The notes under the pieces were generated by a model. That model had not been told where the DNA came from. It worked only from the letters and a program-made list of their open reading frames with translations, and ran no database searches. The translations under genes and the position numbers were made by a program. From Firmicutes bacterium HGW-Firmicutes-14 (GTDB taxonomy: Bacteria; Bacillota; Thermincolia; Thermincolales; UBA2595), in assembly GCA_002840275.1 (NCBI GenBank), contig PHAB01000005.1:99445-163444 (forward strand): a DNA stretch of 64,000 nucleotides. The letters run 5' to 3'. This document shows positions 38,153-47,603 of this stretch, in pieces; the stretch's first letter is position 1; each line of letters opens with the position of its first letter.

Positions 38153-39961
38153 ATGAATAGATTATTTCGATCAATTCTAGAGCTCTTTTCAAGAAGCATA
38201 AGAATATTGAAGTCATATGGCATATCTCATTTTACCAGGAGGCTGTGGAAGTATTTGAAAAAGCAGGGCTGGCGAAATATTTTAGCTGCAGGGGATCTTA
38301 ATGTCCAATACCAGAAATGGCTTCACCGGAAGAGCAGGCAAAATAATGAGATAACTAAACATATTATGGATAAACCTGGACCAGCAATAAGTATACTGAT
38401 GCCTGTCTATAATCCCAAGAAAGACCATCTTGCAGAAGCGGTGCAATCCGTATTGTCACAAACATCTCCCAATTGGCAATTGTGCATTATTGATGATGGT
38501 TCCACTGAACAAGATGTCAAGAGTTATCTGGATAGCTTAGCGGAACTCGATACACGTATCTCGGTACAGAGGCACGAAGTCAATCAGGGCATCAGTGAAG
38601 CGACAAATTCAGCATTAAAAATGGCCGAATCAAAATATGTACTGTTTATGGACCAGGATGACATTTTACGGCCTAATGCTATTTCAGCTTTTAAAAAATT
38701 TCTCTCAGAAACAGAAGAAGATTCCCCAGATCTTGTTTATGCCGACGAGGATAAGTACGATGAGCTCTCCCGAAAACGTATAGACCCGTTTTTTAAGCCG
38801 GGTTGGTCCCCACACTTGCTTCATTCTTTTAACTATATCGGGCATCCGGTTGTGGTGAGAAAAGATTTAGTGGAACAGGTTGGAGGGTTGAGGAAGGATT
38901 TTGATGGAGCCCAGGACCATGACTTGTTATTGAGATTAAGCGATCTGCCTATAAAAGTTGAACGGATTCCAGATGTTCTTTATTGTTGGAGAATATCTGT
39001 TCGGTCTACTGCTGATGGCTGGGAGGCCAAGCCTATGGCGGCTCGTGCAGGATGTATAGCCATTGAGGAGTCATTCCAGAGAAAAGGCTATTCTGTTAAA
39101 GTCAAACATCTCGTTGATACCGGCACTTATGATTTTCGTCTTGATATCAAGAGTAAAGATAAAGTGTCCATTATTATACCGACAAGAAACAACGGTAAGG
39201 TTTTAAAAAAGTGTCTCAACAGCATTTTAAACAAGTCAAGTTACAGCAATTATGAACTAATCGTAATAGATAATGGAAGCACAGATGAAAATACGTTAAA
39301 ATATTTAGATTGTCTAAAAACCCAGAAGAATTTGAAGGTCCTAATTTATCCCGAAGAATTTAACTATCCGATGATTAATAATTTTGGTGCTTCTCATGCA
39401 AGAGGAAATCACCTGTTATTTTTAAATGATGATACAGAGGTTATTTCTTCTGATTGGATGGAATCTTTAATTGAACATAGCCAGATGCCTGATGTAGGAG
39501 CTGTAGGAGCATTACTGATTTTCCCGAACGGACTTATCCAGCATGCCGGTATAGTTATCGGTATGAGAGGAAGTGCATCCCATGCGTTCTATAAATGTGA
39601 TGCCCAATCACCCGGTTACTTTAATCTGATTAAATGCGTCAGAAATGTATCTGCGGTGACGGCTGCATGCCTGATGATTAAGGCCGAGATATTTGCCAAA
39701 GTTGGAGGGTTCAATGCCGATTTCCGCCTAGGGCTAAACGACGTAGATTTATGTCTGCGTTTGCTTAAAATGGGGTTATATAATGTTTACACACCTCATG
39801 CCAGACTTGTTCATTATGAATCAATGACGAGGGGCGAATACATAGAAGAGAAGGAAATAGAGCTATTTAAGAACCTATATCAGGAAATTATTTCCAAGGG
39901 GGATCCCTATTACCATCCTGAATTGAGCCTCGAACGAAATGACTATTCACTGGCGGTGTGA
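38153..39961 (+). CDS. Tandem-domain family 2 glycosyltransferase
   Basis: 602 residues with two GT-A domains. Domain 1 (about 78-310) has ISILMPVYNP, CIIDDGST and the metal-binding MDQDD at 166-170. Domain 2 (about 337-570) has VSIIIPTRNN, LIVIDNGSTDEN and LNDDTEV at 424-430. An N-terminal Arg/Lys-rich stretch may touch the membrane. Two linked transferases usually add alternate residues, as in rhamnan synthesis. Not membrane-spanning. The ATG is weakly supported by a ribosome site (ATGAGGTAA). Confidence 0.88.
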   Translation: MNRLFRSILELFSRSIRILKSYGISHFTRRLWKYLKKQGWRNILAAGDLNVQYQKWLHRKSRQNNEITKHIMDKPGPAISILMPVYNPKKDHLAEAVQSVLSQTSPNWQLCIIDDGSTEQDVKSYLDSLAELDTRISVQRHEVNQGISEATNSALKMAESKYVLFMDQDDILRPNAISAFKKFLSETEEDSPDLVYADEDKYDELSRKRIDPFFKPGWSPHLLHSFNYIGHPVVVRKDLVEQVGGLRKDFDGAQDHDLLLRLSDLPIKVERIPDVLYCWRISVRSTADGWEAKPMAARAGCIAIEESFQRKGYSVKVKHLVDTGTYDFRLDIKSKDKVSIIIPTRNNGKVLKKCLNSILNKSSYSNYELIVIDNGSTDENTLKYLDCLKTQKNLKVLIYPEEFNYPMINNFGASHARGNHLLFLNDDTEVISSDWMESLIEHSQMPDVGAVGALLIFPNGLIQHAGIVIGMRGSASHAFYKCDAQSPGYFNLIKCVRNVSAVTAACLMIKAEIFAKVGGFNADFRLGLNDVDLCLRLLKMGLYNVYTPHARLVHYESMTRGEYIEEKEIELFKNLYQEIISKGDPYYHPELSLERNDYSLAV

Positions 39962-41119
39962 ATGATGCGAATCTTAGAGGTAATAACATTAGGGGAAACC
40001 GGGGGTGCGCAAACCGTACTTGTTGATTTGATAAAGGGTATTTCTGCCGGGGGTTACGATGTAGAAATTGATGTGGTCTTTGGTCCTGGAGATTACTTAC
40101 CACTGGCCTTTACATCCTGGTTTCAGGGGCAGGCCATTCAGGTGCCGTGGCTTAGCCGAAGCATTAATCCATATAAAGATATCATGGTATTGGCGAAGCT
40201 TTGGCAGTTGTGTAAGACGAGAAAATACGACATTGTTCACTGCCACAGTTCAAAAGCTTCCTGGTTGGCCAGGTTGGCTGCATCATGGGCGGGCGTTCCC
40301 AGAATATGTATGACTGTGCATGGGCTTTCGTTTCACCCAGGAAATCCCCCGCTTATTAGGCAGGTTTATCAAAGAATAGAAAAAGTCGCCATACCTTTTG
40401 CGAATGAATATGTCTTTGTTTCCCCGAAGGATTTGGTAGAGATGAAAGCCTTAGGTCTGGATAATTCCAGGTGCAGGTATATTCCCAACGGCAGATCGAT
40501 TCCCCCTTATCCAATAGTTGGCTTACGTGACTTATTACCAATACCAAAGGAAGCGCCAATTATCTGTATGGTGGCCAGGCTTAGTAAAGTAAAAAATCCT
40601 ATGGCATTCTTGAGAGTTGCAAAAATAGTTACAAAAAAATACCCGTCAAATTTACCGATTCCTAATTTTATATTGATTGGAAGCGGACCTATGTATGAAG
40701 AATGCCAAAAAGCTGTTGCTAAAGCAGATTTAACAAATAGGGTCCATGTAATGGGTCACAAGGTAGATGCGGGACAATTTTTTTGGGATGCCGACATTGC
40801 TTTTCTTCCATCCTATTATGAAGCCTGTCCTTTAGTCATCATTGAATCGATGGCCACAGGGACACCTGTAGTGGCCAGTAATGTTGGGGGAACGGAATCT
40901 ATGGTAAAGCATGGGCAGACAGGCTATCTATTTTCATTGGAACATGAAGAGGAGGCTGCTCAACATATTATTAACCTGTCTATAAACAGTAAAATGCGTG
41001 AGGAAATGGGCAAATCAGCTCTCAAGCATTATCAAAAGGAATTTTCTGTCGAAATAATGGTTGATAATTATGTGAAACATCTTGGTTTACAAAAAATTAA
41101 GGCAGGACATTATGAATGA
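39962..41119 (+). CDS. Family 4 glycosyltransferase
   Basis: 385 residues, GT-B fold. N-terminal GETGGAQTVLVDLIKG is the acceptor-side glycine motif, HCHSSKASWLARLAASW and TVHGLSFHP follow, and the C-terminal donor domain has ICMVARLSKVKNP, LIGSGP and the EX7E region YYEACPLVIIESMATGTP. Retaining sugar transfer from a nucleotide sugar; specificity not readable. Starts directly at the previous stop, so is co-translated. Confidence 0.9.
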   Translation: MMRILEVITLGETGGAQTVLVDLIKGISAGGYDVEIDVVFGPGDYLPLAFTSWFQGQAIQVPWLSRSINPYKDIMVLAKLWQLCKTRKYDIVHCHSSKASWLARLAASWAGVPRICMTVHGLSFHPGNPPLIRQVYQRIEKVAIPFANEYVFVSPKDLVEMKALGLDNSRCRYIPNGRSIPPYPIVGLRDLLPIPKEAPIICMVARLSKVKNPMAFLRVAKIVTKKYPSNLPIPNFILIGSGPMYEECQKAVAKADLTNRVHVMGHKVDAGQFFWDADIAFLPSYYEACPLVIIESMATGTPVVASNVGGTESMVKHGQTGYLFSLEHEEEAAQHIINLSINSKMREEMGKSALKHYQKEFSVEIMVDNYVKHLGLQKIKAGHYE

Positions 41120-42335
41120 GTTAACTAAAGACCAGAGAAAATTTGATGCCATAGTATGCCTTTCTGCTATCGATTGGGACTTCCTGTGGCAGCGGACACA
41201 GGAGATAATGAGCCAATTTGCCTCAATGGGATATCCGGTGTTGTTTGTAGAGAATACAGGGGTGCGGGTGCCGTCTCTGAAAGATGCTCCTAGGGTTTGG
41301 AATCGTTTAAGCAAACTGTTCTTCTCCCGAATACATAAGCATGAAGCTGAAATTAACAAGTCTGTTAAAATATTTAGCCCAATAGCCCTGCCGTTCCCTT
41401 ATTCACCCGCGGCAGTTAAATGGAATTCGGTTTATTTGCGCAAGAATATACTGCGATTTAGCAGAGAGAATAATATTCCTCTCAACCGAATGTTGCTGTG
41501 GTCTTACATGACTACACCGCTGGCAGTAAATTTAGCCCAAACCCTTCCGTGGGCTGGCATTGTTATAGATATTGTAAGTGACCCATCTAAGGTTAAAGGT
41601 GCGGAAGACATTATTTTGTCTCACCAAAGAATGTTGGAACTGGCTGATATAGTTTTATGCGCATCGGTTCCCGTTTTGAATAATGCAAAACAACAATTAG
41701 GAGAATCAAATATTCCCAAGATACGCTTGTTTGAAGACGGTTTTTCTACCCGGTTACTAGATATTTTACAACCAGAAAGCGGCGAACCAGAGGCGCCGGA
41801 GAATAGCACCGGAGGCCCATTAGCTGCTTACATTGGAGGCATAAACAATAAAATATGGTGGGATGCAGTTTCTGAAATGGCTGTAAAACATCCGGAAATT
41901 TGCTTTGCCTTTGTAGGACCTAAAGAAGTCAGTAAAATACCTTGTGAAGGATTCGGTAAAAACGTGAAATGGTATCCTGCGTTTAAACAATATTCTCAGT
42001 TGGGATTTTTCCTGGGGAAGTGTAACATAGGACTAATTCCGTATGTATCAACTTGTTATGTATCAGCAATGCGGCCGGCCAAAATTAATGAATACCTGGT
42101 TAAGGGATTACCGATAGTAGCAACAAAGATGCCAGAGTTGGAAAGACTTTCTTTGGAATGTGGGCCGGGGATTATTTATCTGGCGGACAATCCTTCTGAT
42201 TTTGTTTCCCAGCTTGAGTTGGCGTTAGAGGAAGATTGTAGGGAGCTTAGAAAAAAACGTCAACAGATAGCTAAACAACGTTCATGGGATATAATTTGCA
42301 GGGAATTGGAATCTATCCTACAAACTTATAAATAG
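41112..42335 (+). CDS. Glycosyltransferase, GT-B type
   Basis: 407 residues from ATG 41112, which follows AAGGCAGGA and overlaps the previous gene by eight bases; a start at 41082 is in frame but unsupported. N-terminal IVCLSAIDWDFLWQRTQEIM and the C-terminal IGLIPYVSTCYVSAMRPAKI, then NEYLVKGLPIVATKMPE, fit the family of GT1/GT4-like enzymes that modify exopolysaccharides. Donor unknown. Confidence 0.82.
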   Translation: MNELTKDQRKFDAIVCLSAIDWDFLWQRTQEIMSQFASMGYPVLFVENTGVRVPSLKDAPRVWNRLSKLFFSRIHKHEAEINKSVKIFSPIALPFPYSPAAVKWNSVYLRKNILRFSRENNIPLNRMLLWSYMTTPLAVNLAQTLPWAGIVIDIVSDPSKVKGAEDIILSHQRMLELADIVLCASVPVLNNAKQQLGESNIPKIRLFEDGFSTRLLDILQPESGEPEAPENSTGGPLAAYIGGINNKIWWDAVSEMAVKHPEICFAFVGPKEVSKIPCEGFGKNVKWYPAFKQYSQLGFFLGKCNIGLIPYVSTCYVSAMRPAKINEYLVKGLPIVATKMPELERLSLECGPGIIYLADNPSDFVSQLELALEEDCRELRKKRQQIAKQRSWDIICRELESILQTYK

Positions 42336-42366
42336 CGGTTATTCATTTTGAAAGGAGAGGGATAAT

Positions 42367-43491
42367 TTGACAATACCAGTCCTTAAACCATCAATTGGAG
42401 AAGAAGAGATTGCAGCCGTTCAAGAGGTTTTACGTTCAGGTTGGCTCGGCCTAGGTCCTAAGACTGCAGAATTTGAGGAAAAATTTGCAGAATACGTTGG
42501 GGCAGATTATGCAGTGGGGCTAAATTCTGGGACGGCGGCGCTCCATTTGGCCGTAGAAGCATTAGGGGTCCAAAAAGGTGATGAAGTGATTGTAACACCG
42601 ATGACATTTATCTCCTCTGTTCATGCAATTGCTTATACTGGTGCAACCCCGGTTTTCGCTGATATTGAGCATGATACCATGAACATTGATGTCAAAGACA
42701 TAGAACAGAAAATTAGTGATAAAACGAAAGCTATCATTGTGGTACATTTAGCAGGTCATCCGTGTGAAATTGATGAAATTTCTGAGCTTGCTGATAGGTA
42801 TGGTTTATATATAATTGAAGATGCTGCACATGCTTGCGGAGCAACATATAAAGGGCATAAAGTTGGCTCATTGTCTGATTTGACTTGTTTTAGTTTTCAC
42901 GCTGTAAAAAACCTTACTTGTGGCGAAGGAGGAGCAATTACCTGTAACAGTGAATGGTACACCCGGTTTTTTAAAGAGATGAGATGGGTGGGTATTTCGA
43001 AGGATACATGGACCAGAAGTTCCAAAGAAAAGGTATATGCCTGGCAGTATTGGGTGGATAAAATAGGATATAAGTATCATATGAGTGACATTAATGCCGC
43101 AATCGGCATTGTTCAGCTTCAAAAAATTGATAGGTTAAATGAGAAGAGGCGATACATAGCCAAGAGGTATGTGGAAGGCTTAAAGGACTTGGATTGGATT
43201 ACATTGCCCCAGGAAAAGCCGCATATAAGCAGTTCCTGGCATTTATTCCAAATCAAGCTTCCCAGCCGTAAAATACGTGATAACCTTATTGCTCATCTAA
43301 AGGACAATGATGTTTCCCCGGGGGTGCATTATTTACCGGCTCATTTACAGCCTTGTTATCGCAATATTAAGGCCAGTGTTCCGGTAGCGAATGAAATTTG
43401 GAAAAGGATTTTGTCATTGCCCATGTTTCCTGACTTAACTGATGGGGAGACTGACAAAGTAATTGATGCAGTTAGGAGTTTGGAGGTTTAA
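42367..43491 (+). CDS. DegT/DnrJ/EryC1/StrS-family sugar aminotransferase
   Basis: 374 residues. PLP enzyme that aminates a keto group of a nucleotide sugar. The PLP lysine lies in FSFHAVKNLTCGEGGAI near residue 182; the Asp of EDAAHACGA and NSGTAALHLAVEALG bind cofactor and substrate. N-terminal PSIGEEEIAAVQEVLRSGWL resembles C4-aminotransferases such as PseC. The following gene is an acetyltransferase fused by TAATG overlap, which points to synthesis of an N-acetylated amino sugar. TTG start behind AAAGGAGAGG. A 4,6-dehydratase specific to this sugar is not in the cluster; RfbB could supply the dTDP-keto sugar. Confidence 0.92.
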   Translation: MTIPVLKPSIGEEEIAAVQEVLRSGWLGLGPKTAEFEEKFAEYVGADYAVGLNSGTAALHLAVEALGVQKGDEVIVTPMTFISSVHAIAYTGATPVFADIEHDTMNIDVKDIEQKISDKTKAIIVVHLAGHPCEIDEISELADRYGLYIIEDAAHACGATYKGHKVGSLSDLTCFSFHAVKNLTCGEGGAITCNSEWYTRFFKEMRWVGISKDTWTRSSKEKVYAWQYWVDKIGYKYHMSDINAAIGIVQLQKIDRLNEKRRYIAKRYVEGLKDLDWITLPQEKPHISSSWHLFQIKLPSRKIRDNLIAHLKDNDVSPGVHYLPAHLQPCYRNIKASVPVANEIWKRILSLPMFPDLTDGETDKVIDAVRSLEV

Positions 43492-44051
43492 TGTCTGACA
43501 GATGCCAGAGGGCTGCCGAACCACTGGAAGGTGGGCGGATTTTCCTAAAGCCTTTAGATGAGACGGACGGACCGAAAATAGTTGAGTGGAGAAACAAAAC
43601 AAGGGTATTAAATAACCTCTTTAGTTCTGCTCCGATTACTTTGGATATGCATATGCAATATTTTAAAATGATTCAGAAGAAACAGTCTTGTTGTCAGTTT
43701 ATTATCATTAACAGGGAAAATAATCAACCAATTGGTTCAGTTTTTTTGAAAGACATTGATCATGCTAATGAGAAAGCAGAGTTAGGGATTTTTATCGGTG
43801 AAGATGATGCACTGGGCAATGGATACGGAGCTGAAGCGGTAAAGCTAATGGTGGAATATGGATTTTATACACTCAATTTGAATAGAATTTTTCTTAAGGT
43901 GTTTAAAGATAATCTAGAAGCTATCAGGAGTTATGAAAAAGTTGGTTTTATTAGGGAAGGAGTCCTGCGTTCTGATATTATTAAGGATAATCAAGAGAAG
44001 GATGTCTTAATAATGGGATTAATAGTAAAAGATTGGATAAAGGAATTGTAA
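43491..44051 (+). CDS. GNAT acetyltransferase (amino-sugar N-acetyltransferase candidate)
   Basis: 186 residues, Acetyltransf_3 type. Acetyl-CoA-binding loop in GEDDALGNGYGAEAVKLM and the C-terminal IFLKVFKDNLEAIRSYEKVGF motif are clear, with N-terminal ESLK-like RIFLKPLDETDGPKIVEWRN. Overlaps the aminotransferase stop by one base, so it likely acetylates the amino group that enzyme installs (compare PseH). Confidence 0.85.
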   Translation: MSDRCQRAAEPLEGGRIFLKPLDETDGPKIVEWRNKTRVLNNLFSSAPITLDMHMQYFKMIQKKQSCCQFIIINRENNQPIGSVFLKDIDHANEKAELGIFIGEDDALGNGYGAEAVKLMVEYGFYTLNLNRIFLKVFKDNLEAIRSYEKVGFIREGVLRSDIIKDNQEKDVLIMGLIVKDWIKEL

Positions 44052-44151
44052 GTTTAAGGTATGGGGGGAGTTTATAATAGAAAGTTCTACCAAGATTTCT
44101 TCCAATGTAAACGTTCTGGTTGTTTTATCGTGCTGCGGGAAGAGTTCAATT

Positions 44152-45780
44152 ATGGAAGAATTTATATGTAAGCTCCCGCTTAATCATAATCAAATCAACT
44201 GTTCAAAAATTTCTGACGGAGAGCTGGATTATCATCATATTGCTTATTATGATGTGATAATATTTGACCAAACAAGTAACCCAAGTATTTCTAAATATCT
44301 TGATTTTGCCAAGAATCTTAACAAGATGGTAATTTACTATTTAGAAGAGAACTATTTTACAAAATTTGCGGACATCAATTTAGATAATTACCTTGGCCGA
44401 ACAGAAGTAAAGTATGCAATTATGGATTTTATAAGCCGTGCTGATTTGGTAATTGCCAATAATCAAAAATTGCAGGAAGCTGCCGGTAAGTATAACAAGA
44501 ACCTGTTTACTCCTGAAATTTGTGCTGATTCACTTATCTGGTCTGAAATAAAATACCGGTTCGAAGATAATCAAAAAGTTTCACAACTAAAAACAAAGAA
44601 TCTATTGGAAGCTTATTACAATTCGACAAAAAAGCCTCCAAGGGTATTGGCGGTCGTTGCCGGGCTCATACCTAGCGTTGATATTGGTCTGGTTCAGCCG
44701 CTGACTTATTTGGCCATGTACGAGAAAATACAATGGCAACTAATCCTGGAAACGGAATTAGACTGTGGAAAAATTGTAAACAGCGATGTGATTATCTTTC
44801 AAAGAATTTGTAACCCGGATATAGTGCCGTATCTTGAATATGCAAAGGTATTAGAAAAAGGAATAATCTATGATATTGATGATAACTTTTTTGTCATCCC
44901 TTCAGACACATCTCTGGGTGCCTATTATCGCCAACCTGTGATTCAGCAGACCCTGATCAGGTTTATGCAGCTTAGCGACATAGTGAAAGTTGGTTCTAAG
45001 GAACTGGCAGCTATAGCTAAAAATTATAATTCTCAGATTGAACTTCAACCATTTTCTTTTGATTTTAGTTTGATTGAAGGGGTCAGTAAGAAAGAAACCC
45101 AAGAAGGTATTATAACCATCGGATATGCCGGGACAATAACACATGGACCTGATTTTGCACCGGTTGTTCCGGCTCTGAAAAGAATTCTTGAAGAGTATCA
45201 GGGCATGGTCAAGATTGAATTCATGGGGTATATCCCTACTGAATTGGAGCAACACGAGGGAGTCTCATTTTCCGAGTATAACCCTAATTATGATGAATTC
45301 ATTAGAGAGAAATATAGGAGAAGCTGGGATATAGGTATAGCCCCACTGATAGACACCCCTTCTAACCGCAGCAAAACCAATAATAAGTTCCGAGAATATG
45401 GGGCTTGTGGTATTGCAGGTATATACGTAAACTTGCCGATTTATACCGATTGTGTTGAAGATGGAGTCACAGGATTAATCACGGAACATACAGAGAACGG
45501 TTGGTACGAAGTAATTAAAAATCTAATTGAAAATCCGGATTTAAGAAAGACTATTGCACTTAATGCTTTTCATTATGTGCGAGATAATTATTCTATTGCT
45601 GTTTCGGCAAAAGCGTGGGAGGAAATAATTAACAGGTACGAGGGTAAAGAAGCAGATTTTGAAAAAGCATTTATTTTAGCGCTGAAAATTAAGAAGAGAA
45701 ATACAGCTATTATAAATCCTCTAAAGAGTTTTCTATCCAGCTTAAAAAGATTTATTAAAACAAAATTGAAGCAAATATAA
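44152..45780 (+). CDS. Glycosyltransferase with internally duplicated N-terminal module
   Basis: 542 residues from ATG 44152. Residues 33-120 (YDVIIFDQTSNPSISKYLDF...) and 211-298 (SDVIIFQRICNPDIVPYLEY...) are the same module repeated: D-V-I-I-F-x-x-x-x-N-P, Y-L-x-x-A-K, then Y-x-x-x-x-N-F/Y-F. The C-terminal half is a donor domain with IGYAGTITHGPDF, IGIAPLIDTPSNRSKTNNKF and YGACGIAGI. The frame stays open upstream; the 25 codons before ATG (NVLVVLSCCGKSS) align with PRVLAVVAGLIPS in front of copy 2, and a GGGGGGAG site lies at 44063-44070. The true start may therefore be a non-standard codon near 44077. Donor and acceptor unknown. Confidence 0.8.
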   Translation: MEEFICKLPLNHNQINCSKISDGELDYHHIAYYDVIIFDQTSNPSISKYLDFAKNLNKMVIYYLEENYFTKFADINLDNYLGRTEVKYAIMDFISRADLVIANNQKLQEAAGKYNKNLFTPEICADSLIWSEIKYRFEDNQKVSQLKTKNLLEAYYNSTKKPPRVLAVVAGLIPSVDIGLVQPLTYLAMYEKIQWQLILETELDCGKIVNSDVIIFQRICNPDIVPYLEYAKVLEKGIIYDIDDNFFVIPSDTSLGAYYRQPVIQQTLIRFMQLSDIVKVGSKELAAIAKNYNSQIELQPFSFDFSLIEGVSKKETQEGIITIGYAGTITHGPDFAPVVPALKRILEEYQGMVKIEFMGYIPTELEQHEGVSFSEYNPNYDEFIREKYRRSWDIGIAPLIDTPSNRSKTNNKFREYGACGIAGIYVNLPIYTDCVEDGVTGLITEHTENGWYEVIKNLIENPDLRKTIALNAFHYVRDNYSIAVSAKAWEEIINRYEGKEADFEKAFILALKIKKRNTAIINPLKSFLSSLKRFIKTKLKQI

Positions 45781-45800
45781 TAATCCATAAGGGGGGCATT

Positions 45801-47603
45801 ATGTTATCTTGTATTATTCCGATTTTTGGAGATTTGTTTATATTAGAGGAATATATCAACGATCTTATGGAAGACATTTGCGATGCAGCACAGAAAGATA
45901 CCAACATTGAATTCATATTAGTATTTGATGGTCCCCAATGGAATGTTTTTGTAGATTTAGACAAGAAATGTTTAAATAAAAACATTGTAAACATCGTTGT
46001 AGATGAATATGATAACCCTGCCCGATTATTGAATGAAGGGGTAAAAAGAGCAAATCACGATATACTTTCTTTTGCGTGGATTGGGTGTAACCTTAAAAAA
46101 ATGTATTCTAATTGGTATTTCTTAGTTAATGAATTAAGTGAAGAAACAGGAATTGTTTGTGGCCGTCCCTCTATATGTGAGAGCAACCGAGGATTGTTTC
46201 AAGAAAACTATTACCCAGATTCCTCGCGGTTTTTTGGAAGAATATATTTTGGATGGACTAATATTAAAAATATTGTACCGATGTCAAATGCAGTGTTAAA
46301 TAAAACCTTATTTATTCAACTCATGGGTTTTTCAGAAGAAGAGATATTGAAACGTTTTTTTTGGTGGGAATTTATTCAAAGAGCAGCACAGCGGACTGAA
46401 ATTATACAATTAGATTTGGAGGAGACTAATTGTATTTACGGGTGGGAGATATATCCATTCTTAAATATGAATCGTTTTAGTTGTGATACTGTATCAAGGT
46501 ATATTAATGCCAAAATATACGATACTGATGAAATTATAGTGAAGAAACCAGAATGGGATTTTTTACATGGTAAAAAAATAACTATCATTAGTGGATATAA
46601 TGATGTAGCCCATAATGAGATATGTTTCATCAACTATTTTAAGAAGCTAGTGAATACGTATAATTTGAACTGGCGAGTAGTGCTTGAGAATCATTGCACA
46701 TATTTAGATATAATAGATTCCGATATAGTTATTTTTAGCAGATCAAAGACTAGTAATGTTAAGTCTGTTATGGACTATTGTCAAGTTATGAAGATTCCAA
46801 GTATCTATATGATTGATGATAACTGGGTATGTATTCACAAGGAATGGAAGGAATATGAGAATGTAATAGCCCCGGGAACGGAAATATATGATACTTTTAT
46901 GTACTGTATCGGTAAAGCGGATATTACCCTTTTGTTTAATGAATTATTAGAACAGGATCTAGGTGATTATGCCAAACGTATATTTAGGACAGAATCAAAT
47001 ATTGACATGCAAAAAGGTTTCTGTTTTAAAAAGTCTGGAAAGAAGGACAATATTGTTTTAGGATATATTGGTTCTCACAGAACTTATACCGAACCGTTTC
47101 AAGCATTAAGTGACATACTTTTTAAATATAATAATACTGAATTAGTATTAATGGGGACAGCTATTCCCAAAGAGCTAGAGAATGCCCCCCAAAACAGAAT
47201 TAAGCATTATCCTTACATATACGATTATCAAAAGTATTCTAACTTTGTACAAAATTTGAAGGTTGATATACTAATTGCTCCTTTAGGGGATACTCGATTT
47301 GAAAATTCCAAATGTCCGAATAAGTATTTCGAAATTACAAGTATGGGTGCTGTTGGAATCTATTCGGATATAGATATTTATCGCAAATATATTAAAGATG
47401 GGTTTAATGGTTTTCTTTGTAAGAATACTTTAAGGGATTGGAAAGAAACCATTGAAATGGTTATTAACTTGAGAGAAAGGTACGAAGCAATTTTTACTAA
47501 CGCAGTGCAAGACATTAAGAAAAAGTTCGACACACAAAGTAGAATAGATGATTTTATCAAACTGTTGCATATGGCATGCCAATTAGTGGAGGAGAGAGCT
47601 TAA
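45801..47603 (+). CDS. GT2-GT4 fusion glycosyltransferase
   Basis: 600 residues. N-terminal GT-A-like domain (about 1-215): LSCIIPIFGDLFILEEYIND, EFILVFDGPQWN, and NPARLLNEGVKRANHDI. C-terminal GT-B half (about 250-600): KKITIISGYNDVAHNEI, SDIVIFSRSKTSNVKS, YMIDDNW, GYIGSHRTYTEPF, and DILIAPLGDTRFENSKCPNKYFE. The SDIVIF/IDDNW portion matches the repeated module of the preceding protein. Joining two transferases suggests that it adds two consecutive sugars. Start ATG behind AAGGGGGG; the stop overlaps the next start (TAATG). Confidence 0.82.
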   Translation: MLSCIIPIFGDLFILEEYINDLMEDICDAAQKDTNIEFILVFDGPQWNVFVDLDKKCLNKNIVNIVVDEYDNPARLLNEGVKRANHDILSFAWIGCNLKKMYSNWYFLVNELSEETGIVCGRPSICESNRGLFQENYYPDSSRFFGRIYFGWTNIKNIVPMSNAVLNKTLFIQLMGFSEEEILKRFFWWEFIQRAAQRTEIIQLDLEETNCIYGWEIYPFLNMNRFSCDTVSRYINAKIYDTDEIIVKKPEWDFLHGKKITIISGYNDVAHNEICFINYFKKLVNTYNLNWRVVLENHCTYLDIIDSDIVIFSRSKTSNVKSVMDYCQVMKIPSIYMIDDNWVCIHKEWKEYENVIAPGTEIYDTFMYCIGKADITLLFNELLEQDLGDYAKRIFRTESNIDMQKGFCFKKSGKKDNIVLGYIGSHRTYTEPFQALSDILFKYNNTELVLMGTAIPKELENAPQNRIKHYPYIYDYQKYSNFVQNLKVDILIAPLGDTRFENSKCPNKYFEITSMGAVGIYSDIDIYRKYIKDGFNGFLCKNTLRDWKETIEMVINLRERYEAIFTNAVQDIKKKFDTQSRIDDFIKLLHMACQLVEERA

